Assembly (NCBI RefSeq): GCF_029194005.1
Contig: NZ_JARFVA010000001.1
Coordinates: 496,001 to 560,000 of the forward strand
Reading direction: 5' to 3'
Length of the DNA stretch: 64,000 bases
From: Flagellimonas okinawensis
Lineage (GTDB): Bacteria; Bacteroidota; Bacteroidia; Flavobacteriales; Flavobacteriaceae
The translations under genes were made by a program, and so were the position numbers. Shown one piece after another: positions 53,254 to 61,145 of this stretch. Numbering within the stretch: the stretch's first letter is position 1; every line of letters begins with the position of its first letter. Under the pieces are notes generated by a model. That model had not been told where the DNA came from and did not search any database. It saw nothing but the letters and a program-made list of their open reading frames with translations.

Positions 53254-54201
53254 ATGCAGATTTCCATTGTAATTCCTTTACTTAACGAGCAAGAATCGCT
53301 TAAAGAACTACATGATTGGATTGTACAAGTAATGCAATCCAATCATTTTTCTTATGAAATCATCTTTATAGATGATGGGAGTACCGACAAATCTTGGAAA
53401 ACCATTTCGGAGCTTTCCAAAATCAACGAAAATGTAAAAGGTATCCGTTTCCTTAAAAACTTTGGAAAATCACAAGCGCTACATGCCGGATTTAAGGCTA
53501 CCGAAGGCGATGTGGTGATTACCATGGATGCCGACCTACAGGACAATCCTGAAGAAATACCGGAAATGTACCAAATGATCACCCAAGAGGGGCATCATGT
53601 TGTTTCTGGTTGGAAAAAGAAACGGTACGACTCGGTTATAACAAAGAATATCCCCTCCAAGCTCTTTAATTGGGCAGCACGAAAGACTTCGGGAGTAAAG
53701 CTTCATGATTTTAACTGCGGACTGAAAGCGTTTAACCGTCAGGTGGTAAAAACCATTGAGGTATCTGGTGAAATGCACAGATATATTCCGGTTTTGGCTA
53801 AAAATGCCGGATTCTCGGACATTACCGAGAAAGTGGTTCAACATCAGGCCCGTAAATATGGGTCCACAAAATTCGGTGCAGAACGCTTTATTAATGGGTT
53901 CTTGGATTTGATCACTATTTGGTTCGTCTCAAAATTTGGACGCAGACCAATGCATTTGTTCGGAGCATGGGGCGTACTCATGTTTTTTGTAGGCTTCGGA
54001 TTTTCATTGTATCTAGGAATCGATAAGCTATTTTTAAATCCGACAGGTCGTTTGATCACCCAAAGGCCACAATTTTATATTGCATTAACAGCGATGGTTA
54101 TAGGTACCCAGCTATTTTTGGCCGGATTTATAGGTGAAATAATGGTGAGGTCCCGTAAAAACGATACCAGATACAATATCTCCGATAAAATTAATCTTTA
54201 G
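53254..54201 (+). CDS. Glycosyltransferase family 2, membrane-bound (dolichyl/undecaprenyl-phosphate type)
   Basis: A 315-residue GT-A enzyme. The N-domain has VVIPLLNEQESL-like start (IVIPLLNEQESL), DDGSTDKSW and the metal motif DADLQDNPEEI (DxD-like). Two C-terminal membrane helices (about 230-252 and 268-292) anchor it. This is the layout of DPM1/ArnC-type enzymes that charge a polyprenyl phosphate with a sugar. The sugar is unknown. Downstream lie a phosphosugar mutase and an ABC exporter, fitting cell-surface glycan or lipid synthesis. Confidence 0.92.
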   Translation: MQISIVIPLLNEQESLKELHDWIVQVMQSNHFSYEIIFIDDGSTDKSWKTISELSKINENVKGIRFLKNFGKSQALHAGFKATEGDVVITMDADLQDNPEEIPEMYQMITQEGHHVVSGWKKKRYDSVITKNIPSKLFNWAARKTSGVKLHDFNCGLKAFNRQVVKTIEVSGEMHRYIPVLAKNAGFSDITEKVVQHQARKYGSTKFGAERFINGFLDLITIWFVSKFGRRPMHLFGAWGVLMFFVGFGFSLYLGIDKLFLNPTGRLITQRPQFYIALTAMVIGTQLFLAGFIGEIMVRSRKNDTRYNISDKINL

Positions 54202-54262
54202 GGCTATTCCCAAACCCTATAAACTTTGTATTTTTAAGCATATAATTACAACGACAAACACT

Positions 54263-55969
54263 ATGGATTCCATTACAGCTACAGCGCAATCTTGGTTGAC
54301 CGATTTTTTTGATGAAGACACGAAGAAAGAAATCAAACATTTGATTGATAACGACCCCGAAGAACTCAAAGAACGTTTTTATAAAGATTTGGAGTTCGGA
54401 ACTGGTGGAATGCGCGGTGTAATGGGTGTAGGCACCAATAGAATCAACAAATACACCTTGGGCAAAAACACTCAAGGATTGAGCAATTACCTCAAAAAAT
54501 CGTACACCGACGATGATTTAAAGGTGGTAATCGCTTACGATTGTAGACATAATTCCAAATCACTGGCCAAGACCGTGGCCGAAGTTTTCTCCGCCAATGG
54601 TATTCGGGTCCATTTGTTTTCGGACCTAAGAACAACCCCAGAGCTGTCCTTTGCGGTAAAATTTTTGGGTTGCCATGCAGGAATTGTCCTTACTGCTTCA
54701 CACAATCCTCCAGAATACAATGGATACAAAGTATATTGGGCAGATGGCGGGCAAATTGTTCCTCCGCAAGATGGAGAAATTATAGCTGAGATCAATTCGC
54801 TTTCTTTTGAGGATATCAAATTTGATAAAGATGATAGTTTGATTCACTTGATCGATGAAGACGTCGACGAGGCCTTCTTTGAGGCATCCGTTAAAAATGG
54901 AAATTTCAATGCTTCGGGTAAAGACGATTTCAAGATTGTCTTCACGTCCTTGCACGGAACATCCATAACTGCAATTCCAGAGGTATTGAAGCGTGCAGGA
55001 TACAAAAACGTTACCATAATTGAAGAACAAGCGGAGCCCAATGGTGATTTCCCAACGGTGGAATCGCCAAATCCAGAGGAGCCGGAAGCATTGTCCATAG
55101 CTATCGCAAAAGCTGAAGAAATAGGTGCGGATATGGTGGTGGGAACCGACCCCGACAGTGACCGTTTGGGCATTGCCGTTCGTAATCTGGAAGGGAAAAT
55201 GGAACTCCTTAACGGAAACCAGACTATGGTTATGATGACCAAATTCCTTTTGGACCAATACAAAGAAAAAGGGTTCAAGGGCAACGAGTTTATCGCAACC
55301 ACCATTGTTTCCACCCCAATGATGCAACAAATGGCCAAATCGTACGGTGTGGAATTCAAAACTGCTTTAACAGGCTTTAAATGGATCGGTAAAATGATCA
55401 AGGACTTTCCAAGCTCCCTATTTATTGGCGGGGGCGAAGAAAGTTTTGGGTACATGGTAGGTGATTTTGTCCGTGACAAAGACGCCGTAACCTCTACCCT
55501 ATTGGCCTGCGAAATTGCAGCGAATGCAAAAGCTAACGGAAGCTCCTTTTATAAAGATTTGATAGATGCCTATGTGCAATTTGGCTTCTACAAGGAAAAG
55601 TTGATCTCCATCACCAAAAAAGGAATGAGCGGAGCTGAAGAAATCAAGCAAATGCTCAAAGATTTTAAGGAGAACCCGGTGGATACCGTTCAAGGATCAA
55701 AATTGCTTTACATTGAGGATTACAATACTTCTATTGTTAAAAATGTACAGACTGGAGAAGAATTTACCCTTAATTTACCTAAGTCCAATGTACTGATCTA
55801 TGAGACCGAGGACGGCACCCGAATTGCAGCCCGACCCAGTGGAACGGAACCTAAAGTAAAGTTCTACATCAGTACAAATGCAAAATTGGACAAGGCAGAG
55901 GATTATAAATCCGTAAATTCGCAGTTGGAAACCAAGATAGATGGTATCCTATCCGAGCTGAATTTATAG
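54263..55969 (+). CDS. Phosphoglucomutase/phosphomannomutase-type phosphosugar mutase
   Basis: A 568-residue alpha-D-phosphohexomutase. The active-site phosphoserine is Ser146 (TASHNP), the metal loop is GTDPDSDRLG, the sugar loop is GGEESFGYM and the phosphate loop is RPSGTEPKVKFY near the C-terminus. It interconverts hexose-1- and hexose-6-phosphates for UDP- or GDP-sugar supply. The length (568) fits the Bacillus PgcA-like group. It follows the GT2 gene by 61 bases and precedes the ABC exporter by three. Confidence 0.95.
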   Translation: MDSITATAQSWLTDFFDEDTKKEIKHLIDNDPEELKERFYKDLEFGTGGMRGVMGVGTNRINKYTLGKNTQGLSNYLKKSYTDDDLKVVIAYDCRHNSKSLAKTVAEVFSANGIRVHLFSDLRTTPELSFAVKFLGCHAGIVLTASHNPPEYNGYKVYWADGGQIVPPQDGEIIAEINSLSFEDIKFDKDDSLIHLIDEDVDEAFFEASVKNGNFNASGKDDFKIVFTSLHGTSITAIPEVLKRAGYKNVTIIEEQAEPNGDFPTVESPNPEEPEALSIAIAKAEEIGADMVVGTDPDSDRLGIAVRNLEGKMELLNGNQTMVMMTKFLLDQYKEKGFKGNEFIATTIVSTPMMQQMAKSYGVEFKTALTGFKWIGKMIKDFPSSLFIGGGEESFGYMVGDFVRDKDAVTSTLLACEIAANAKANGSSFYKDLIDAYVQFGFYKEKLISITKKGMSGAEEIKQMLKDFKENPVDTVQGSKLLYIEDYNTSIVKNVQTGEEFTLNLPKSNVLIYETEDGTRIAARPSGTEPKVKFYISTNAKLDKAEDYKSVNSQLETKIDGILSELNL

Positions 55970-55972
55970 TGA

Positions 55973-57796
55973 ATGAACTACTTTAAAAAGATTCTCCGAT
56001 TTGCGGTACCGTACCGTAAATATGGTATTCTGAATATATTCTTCAATATACTCTATGCATTGTTTAGTGCGTTGTCCTATGCTGCACTTATCCCAATGCT
56101 AAACGTTCTTTTTGATAAGACCAAACAAATCAACGAACCTCCTACCTATGAGGGCGTTGGCAAGCTGAAAGACTATTTTGAAGGGTACATGAACTATCAA
56201 GTAACCCAACATTCTGGTGAAGACCCTATGAAAGGACTCATCCTAGCAGTTGGGCTTATCTTGTTTTTATTCCTTTTCAAGAATGTCTTCAACTATTTGG
56301 CCATGTATTTCATTACTTTTTTAAGAAATGGAGTGCTCAAGGATATTCGAAACAAGATGTACGAGAAGATCATGGATTTGCCCATCTCCTACTTCTCGGA
56401 GAAAAAGAAAGGGGACGTAATCGCCCGTATTACATCGGATGTATTGGAAATACAGCATTCCTTTCTTTCCATTTTGGAACTGATCGTACGTGAACCACTT
56501 ACCATTCTTTTTACGATTATTGTAATGTTCATCATCAGTGTGAAGTTGACCATTTTTGTATTCATTTTTATTCCGATAGCCGGAATGATCATCTCAAGGA
56601 TCGGTAAATCTTTGAAGAAAAAATCCGATAGGGTTCAAAAAGAACAAGGCGAATTTTTATCCATTGTAGAGGAAACCTTGGGTGGGCTTCGTGTCATCAA
56701 AGCTTTTAACTCGGAATCCAGATTTTATCAAACTTTTAAAGAGTCGACTACGCGTTTTTTCAAGTTTTCCAACTCCTTGCTGAACCGTCAAAATTTATCA
56801 TCGCCAACTAGTGAGTTTTTGGGAATAGTTGTATTTGGTGTGCTGTTATGGTTTGGAGGACGCATGGTATTATTGGAAGGAAGTCTTGACGCTGCTTCTT
56901 TTATTTCCTATATGGGTCTGGCTTTCAATATACTTACCCCTGCAAAGGCAATCAGCAAAGCATCTTATGGTGTTAAAAAAGGAAATGCCGCCGCCGAACG
57001 TGTTTTAGAGATCCTCGAATCTGAAAACCCAATCAAAAACATTGAAGGTGCCAAAGATAAAACGGATTTTACCTCTGGAATTGAACTCAAAGAAGTTGGG
57101 TTCAAGTATGAAGATGATTACGTGCTAAAAACCTTCAACCTAAAGGTTGATAAAGGTAAAACAGTGGCTTTGGTTGGTCAATCCGGTAGTGGAAAAAGCA
57201 CCGTAGCCAATTTGGTGACCCGTTTCTACGACGTCAATAAAGGCGAAATCTCGATTGATGGAACCAACATTAAGAACATAACCAAAAAGTCATTGCGAGG
57301 ACTCATGGGCTTGGTAACACAAGATTCCATTCTTTTTAACGACTCTGTAAAAAACAATATAGCCCTCGGGAAGGAAAATGCCACCATCGAAGAAATTATG
57401 GATGCTGCCAAAGTAGCCAATGCCCACGATTTTATCATGGATCTACCCAATGGCTACGACACTAATATTGGCGATAGCGGAAATAAATTGAGTGGCGGAC
57501 AAAAACAACGCCTGTCCATTGCTAGGGCAGTGTTAAAAAACCCTCCCATCATGATCTTGGACGAGGCAACCTCGGCTTTGGACACCGAAAGTGAGCGATT
57601 GGTACAGGATGCTTTGGAGAAAATGATGCAGAACCGTACCTCTATTGTTATTGCACACCGACTGTCCACTATCCAAAATGCAGACACTATTGTGGTAATG
57701 AGCAAAGGAGAAATCGTGGAGCAGGGAACCCATGAAGAGTTGATGAAATCCGCGAAGAGCTATAAAAAGCTGGTGGAAATGCAATCGTTTTCCTAA
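55973..57796 (+). CDS. ABC exporter, fused membrane and ATPase domains (MsbA-like)
   Basis: A 607-residue half-transporter that works as a homodimer. Six membrane helices lie in residues 1-330; the ATPase domain has Walker A GQSGSGKST (about 403-411), signature LSGGQKQR, Walker B MILDEATSALD and the H-loop IAHRLST. MsbA-type proteins flip lipid A core or other lipids, and some export drugs. Here the mutase upstream suggests lipid or glycolipid export. ATG is three bases after the mutase stop. A dispersed repeat follows its stop. Confidence 0.93.
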   Translation: MNYFKKILRFAVPYRKYGILNIFFNILYALFSALSYAALIPMLNVLFDKTKQINEPPTYEGVGKLKDYFEGYMNYQVTQHSGEDPMKGLILAVGLILFLFLFKNVFNYLAMYFITFLRNGVLKDIRNKMYEKIMDLPISYFSEKKKGDVIARITSDVLEIQHSFLSILELIVREPLTILFTIIVMFIISVKLTIFVFIFIPIAGMIISRIGKSLKKKSDRVQKEQGEFLSIVEETLGGLRVIKAFNSESRFYQTFKESTTRFFKFSNSLLNRQNLSSPTSEFLGIVVFGVLLWFGGRMVLLEGSLDAASFISYMGLAFNILTPAKAISKASYGVKKGNAAAERVLEILESENPIKNIEGAKDKTDFTSGIELKEVGFKYEDDYVLKTFNLKVDKGKTVALVGQSGSGKSTVANLVTRFYDVNKGEISIDGTNIKNITKKSLRGLMGLVTQDSILFNDSVKNNIALGKENATIEEIMDAAKVANAHDFIMDLPNGYDTNIGDSGNKLSGGQKQRLSIARAVLKNPPIMILDEATSALDTESERLVQDALEKMMQNRTSIVIAHRLSTIQNADTIVVMSKGEIVEQGTHEELMKSAKSYKKLVEMQSFS

Positions 57797-57850
57797 GAGA
57801 ATTGGATTGCCAGATAGTTGGGTAACTAGCTCCTGACTCCTGAAGAAAAA

Positions 57851-57888
57851 TTTCTCGACTGCCCCTTCGACTGCGCTCAGGGTGACAA
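57851..57888. repeat. Dispersed Bacteroidota intergenic repeat
   Basis: The minus strand reads GTCACCCTGAGCGCAGTCGA and then AGGGG, a unit found in many Bacteroidota genomes, next to a TCTCGACTG copy. Translated, it gives the peptide CHPERSRRG, which often appears in spurious gene calls. It lies in the 200-base spacer between the ABC exporter and the sigma-factor gene; the remainder of the spacer is AT-rich with no other feature. Confidence 0.75.
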
Positions 57889-57996
57889 CTCGAAATGATC
57901 ACCGCACTACCCTTTTCCCTTTACCTTTCCACCATTGCCAAATAAAAATTAAACCTTTTCCCCGTACCTTAGTCAAAGCATCAAACAACAAGAACA

Positions 57997-58539
57997 TTGA
58001 TCGCTGAGGAAACCTTAGTTCAAGAATTACAACGGGAAGAAAGCCGTGCAAAAGCCTTTGAGGTGTTGGTGAACACTTACAAGGAACGACTGTATTGGCA
58101 TATTCGTAGGATTGTTCTTGACCACGATGATACGGATGATGTACTCCAGAACACCTTTATCAAAGTCTACCGAAATATTGACAAGTTTAAAGGCGAGAGT
58201 AAACTCTATTCCTGGATGTACCGAATTGCCACTAACGAATCCTTGACATTTTTGAAACAAAAATCAAGAAAAATGGGCGTGAGTGATCAAGAATTGAAAG
58301 ATAAGATGGTAGAAAACCTTCAGGCAGATGTATATTTTGAAGGGGATGAAATCCAGCTCAAGCTACAAAAAGCCTTGGCCACATTGCCCGATAAGCAGAA
58401 ATTGGTTTTTACCATGAAGTATTTTCAAGAAATGAAGTACAAGGATATTGCAGTAGCTCTGGAAACTTCGGAAGGCGCCTTAAAGGCAAGTTACCACTTG
58501 GCAGTTAAAAAAATAGAAGCGTATCTTAAAGAGAATTAA
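57997..58539 (+). CDS. ECF-type RNA polymerase sigma factor
   Basis: A 180-residue sigma-70-family factor with a TTG start. Region 2 (about 20-90) has YKERLYWHIRRIVLDHDDTDDVLQNTFIKVYRNIDKF and LYSWMYRIATNESL; region 4 (about 120-175) has LPDKQKLVFTMKYFQEMKYKDIAVALETSEGALKASYHLAVKKIE. The TTG start is favoured by length and by the family N-terminus; no better ATG lies in frame. It heads an operon with a membrane protein and an exported sensor-like protein, the common layout of this kind of flavobacterial sigma factor. Confidence 0.93.
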   Translation: MIAEETLVQELQREESRAKAFEVLVNTYKERLYWHIRRIVLDHDDTDDVLQNTFIKVYRNIDKFKGESKLYSWMYRIATNESLTFLKQKSRKMGVSDQELKDKMVENLQADVYFEGDEIQLKLQKALATLPDKQKLVFTMKYFQEMKYKDIAVALETSEGALKASYHLAVKKIEAYLKEN

Positions 58540-58572
58540 ACCTTTGGAGAGTTTGGCAGTCAAATCAATAAG

Positions 58573-59103
58573 ATGAAAAAGGATAAAAAAAATAGTTTCA
58601 ATACCCCTGAAGGCTACTTCGAAAGCTTTAATGATCGTCTTATGGACCGAATCCAAAAAGAAGATTCGAAAGAAGGCGGTTCCATAATTCCCAAAACTGA
58701 TGGTTTTGAGGTTCCCGATGGCTATTTTGACGAAGTAACTCCAAGGGTGCTATCCCAAATCAACAACGACCCCAAAGTGATTACTTTGCAGTCCAACAAG
58801 CATTTTTATTACGGAATAGCTGCCGCGGCGGCAATATTGATTTTCGTGTTCAGTATTACTTGGGATTCAAACAAAGAGCCCATTACTTTTGATGATTTGG
58901 CCAATGCGGAAATTGAGGCCTATTTTGAGAATACCGATCTGGAAATGACTACCTATGAGATTGCGGAGGTGGTCTCTTTGGAAGAAATAGAGTTGAACGA
59001 CATATTGCAAAATGATTTGGACGATGAAATCATTATGGAGTATTTGGATGAAAATGTAGACAATATCGAAGAATTAAATTTAGAAGACATTGATTATGAA
59101 TAA
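58573..59103 (+). CDS. Single-pass membrane protein, probable anti-sigma partner
   Basis: A 176-residue protein. The cytoplasmic part carries two copies of the motif (T/V)P(E/D)GYF(E/D)xFxxR(L/V) at about residues 11-22 and 47-58, then one membrane helix (about 80-96) and a very acidic periplasmic tail (DLANAEIEAYFENTD, LDDEIIMEYLDENVDN). No zinc anti-sigma motif is seen. Position directly after the sigma gene (34 bases) suggests that it holds the sigma factor at the membrane. The function is inferred from context. Confidence 0.78.
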   Translation: MKKDKKNSFNTPEGYFESFNDRLMDRIQKEDSKEGGSIIPKTDGFEVPDGYFDEVTPRVLSQINNDPKVITLQSNKHFYYGIAAAAAILIFVFSITWDSNKEPITFDDLANAEIEAYFENTDLEMTTYEIAEVVSLEEIELNDILQNDLDDEIIMEYLDENVDNIEELNLEDIDYE

Positions 59104-59536
59104 GAGAGCACTCCTATTTTACACCCTATTGTTTGGTACTTTTTTAATGCATGCCCAAGGACCTGTGCGCGATCGTATCAAAACACTTAAAGTGGCCTTT
59201 ATAACCGAGCAAGTTGGATTGACCAGCCAGGAGGCCCAACAATTTTGGCCCATTTACAATGAACATGAGGAAACCATGGATAATATCCGCCGAAAAGAAC
59301 GTGCGGAGCTTCATGCGAACATCGCTCGGGCACAAGACCTTTCCTCCAACGAATCGGAAAAACTGTTGGATAACCTTCTTGCCCTTCAATTGGACAAGCA
59401 TAGGTCGGAACAAGAATTTTTATCAAAGCTTAGGACCGTGATCCCAGCAAAAAAAGTACTGTTATTGGTCAAGGCCGAAGAAGACTTTAAACGACAAATG
59501 ATACAACAATACCGTAAACGACGAGGAAGGGATTGA
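59096..59536 (+). CDS. Exported sensor-like protein of the ECF sigma operon (Spy/CpxP-like)
   Basis: A 146-residue exported protein with a signal peptide (about 5-21, LLFYTLLFGTFLMHAQ). The mature part is helical and rich in charged residues, with LTSQEAQQFWPIYNEHEETMDNI, like the LTxxQ-containing Spy/CpxP group. ATG 59096 overlaps the previous gene by eight bases, so translation is coupled. Related genes are labelled sensor of ECF-type sigma factor in flavobacteria. It may sense envelope stress and act on the membrane protein. A terminator follows. Confidence 0.8.
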   Translation: MNKRALLFYTLLFGTFLMHAQGPVRDRIKTLKVAFITEQVGLTSQEAQQFWPIYNEHEETMDNIRRKERAELHANIARAQDLSSNESEKLLDNLLALQLDKHRSEQEFLSKLRTVIPAKKVLLLVKAEEDFKRQMIQQYRKRRGRD

Positions 59537-59559
59537 TGAAATAGTAAAGAAAGTACATG

Positions 59560-59585
59560 AGAAGCCTACGGGCTTCTTTTTTTTT
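59560..59585 (+). terminator. Terminator of the sigma operon
   Basis: AGAAGCC/GGGCTTCT with a TAC loop is followed by nine or more T residues. Confidence 0.9.
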
Positions 59586-59644
59586 GATTAAACCTTTCCC
59601 AAAAACCACAGTCTTACTATCAGAAACCAATAAAATCCAATGTT

Positions 59645-59998
59645 ATGAAACAAATGAAAATAGTTTTGGTTGTAGCCGCATTATTGGGAACCATGATCGG
59701 TACTCAAGCGCAAACAAGAACAGTGGTAAGGGTGTATCCAAAACACGGCACCATAGTAAGAACGGTTACCAACCCACGTGTAATAGTTCACAAAAGAACG
59801 AATTTTTACTATGCCGATGGCGTGTGGTATACGCTAAGAGGAAAAGATTATGTAGTTATCGGAGCTCCAAAAGGAATTAAACTAAGAACCCTGCCCAGAG
59901 GTAGTAAGGTATTTTACCGAAATGGAAGAAGGTTATACCAGTATCGTGGAGTTTGGTACAAAAGAAGAGGACGCCACTATGTGGTAGTAAACGTATAG
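59645..59998 (+). CDS. Exported DUF6515-like protein
   Basis: A 117-residue protein with signal peptide (LVVAALLGTMIGTQAQ). The mature part is basic and rich in Tyr, Val and Arg: FYYADGVWYTLRGKDYVVIGAPKGIKLRTLPRGSKVFYRNGRRLYQYRGVWYKRRGRHYVVV, with two repeats of the type YY(A/R)xGVWY-x-x-x-x-YVV. This fits DUF6515, an exported family of unknown function. It may follow the sigma operon by read-through, although a terminator precedes it. Confidence 0.7.
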   Translation: MKQMKIVLVVAALLGTMIGTQAQTRTVVRVYPKHGTIVRTVTNPRVIVHKRTNFYYADGVWYTLRGKDYVVIGAPKGIKLRTLPRGSKVFYRNGRRLYQYRGVWYKRRGRHYVVVNV

Positions 59999-60030
59999 TT
60001 TTTGATTGATTTGTTTTTAGTTAGTTTAAG

Positions 60031-60059
60031 AAGCGGTGACCGAATCACCGCTTTTTTTT
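60031..60059. terminator. Bidirectional terminator between convergent genes
   Basis: The stem AAGCGGTGA/TCACCGCTT (60031-60039 and 60045-60053) with a five-base loop is followed by T residues on the plus strand and by an A-rich flank for the other. It touches the stop codon of the convergent gene. Confidence 0.85.
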
Positions 60060-61089
60060 ATTTGAAATCCAATCTTGCTATTCGCTTGCTTCCTGCTGCA
60101 AAAGCTGTGGAATCATTTAAAAATCGAAGGGTAAAAAAAGGTTCCTCGCTCAACTGCTTCCAGTTTTCACCGCCATCAGAAGAATAAGAAATTCCTGTAA
60201 AACCAATAGCTGCCAAAGCTTCTCCATTGGAATTGGGAACAAATTGCACACAACTTTTGTAGCCCGGCTCCTGTCCATCGGCAACCAATTGCCAAGTTTT
60301 TCCTCCATCTACAGTTTTTATTTTATTGGCCTTATTGGAATCGGGTTTTGTGTAATCACCCCCTATGGCATACCCAATATTTTCATTAAAAAAGTCCATC
60401 GAATAAATACCTTGGGTGGGTTCATCAGCAATGATTGGTGTTTTTTGTATTTCCCACGTTACACCTTTATCACCTGAAAAATAGATTCTTCCTTCGGTAG
60501 TTCCGATCCAAACTTTATCACCACTTACGGCAATATTACTGTTACTCGCTGCAAAAGCACCTTCACCTTCCACACCTTCAGGCAGGTCGGAACAATCAAC
60601 TTTGGTCCAGGTATTACCACCATCCCTAGTAATAATGATAGAAATACAACCATTTACAGTATCACCAACAGCAATTCCTTCTGTGTCATTCCAAAAAGTT
60701 AGACTATCATAAAAAACACCCTCACCTTCTTCGGTATAGACCAGTTCCATTTTTCCCTGATCTCCTGTCTTATACAGCAATGCAGGGCTTTCAATGGAAA
60801 GCATGAAAAAATCTTCAGCAGTGCCCCCAACCGCCCTAAAACTGGGTGTAATGGAGTCGTTATATTGAGTACTGGTCCTAACTTTATTAGTGCTTATATC
60901 TACCGTTCCGTAAACTCCATTGCTGCCAGCGAAGGCCAATGTCCTACCATCCAAAAAAGTAATGGCACGGATACTTACCGAATCTTCATAAACGGGAGTC
61001 ACATCCACAGATGTAACGGGTTGTTTTTTAAGCTCTTGAGCACATGACACCAAAACCAAGGCGGTTAAAATGGTAAGAATAGACCTCAT
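60058..61089 (-). CDS. YCF48/BNR-type beta-propeller lipoprotein
   Basis: A 343-residue lipoprotein (lipobox LVSC, Cys16) with repeated propeller blades of the type SxDGGxTW or GDKGVTW (for example IITRDGGNTWTKVD, FSGDKGVTWEIQ, KTVDGGKTWQLVA, SYSSDGGENWKQL). It resembles YCF48/HCF136 of photosystem assembly and many BNR proteins in non-photosynthetic bacteria. The role here is unknown. ATG 61089 was chosen because it places the lipobox at the usual position. It has an exact consensus promoter. Confidence 0.85.
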   Translation of the reverse strand: MRSILTILTALVLVSCAQELKKQPVTSVDVTPVYEDSVSIRAITFLDGRTLAFAGSNGVYGTVDISTNKVRTSTQYNDSITPSFRAVGGTAEDFFMLSIESPALLYKTGDQGKMELVYTEEGEGVFYDSLTFWNDTEGIAVGDTVNGCISIIITRDGGNTWTKVDCSDLPEGVEGEGAFAASNSNIAVSGDKVWIGTTEGRIYFSGDKGVTWEIQKTPIIADEPTQGIYSMDFFNENIGYAIGGDYTKPDSNKANKIKTVDGGKTWQLVADGQEPGYKSCVQFVPNSNGEALAAIGFTGISYSSDGGENWKQLSEEPFFTLRFLNDSTAFAAGSKRIARLDFK

Positions 61090-61104
61090 CGTATTTATTT
61101 TCTT

Positions 61105-61134
61105 CAAAAGTAAGGAGAAATCATACCTTTGCAA
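61105..61134 (-). promoter_or_regulatory. Promoter of the YCF48-like gene
   Basis: On the minus strand TTG (61134-61132), a 19-base spacer and TACTTTTG (61112-61105) match the consensus exactly. It overlaps the divergent -7 box at 61124, so the two promoters should compete. Confidence 0.75.
61124..61131 (+). promoter_or_regulatory. Probable -7 element for the RsmB-like gene
   Basis: TACCTTTG fits TAnnTTTG, 15 to 18 bases before the two ATG candidates. The upstream TTG element is not clear. Confidence 0.45.
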
Positions 61135-61145
61135 CCTTATTTTAT

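Noticed and set aside
54698..55479. Two long minus-strand frames inside the phosphosugar mutase
   Set aside because: Antisense to a gene with all catalytic motifs; composition is what a reversed coding frame gives.
57687..57902. Minus-strand frame containing CHPERSRRG
   Set aside because: Generated by a dispersed repeat plus the antisense 3' end of the ABC exporter.
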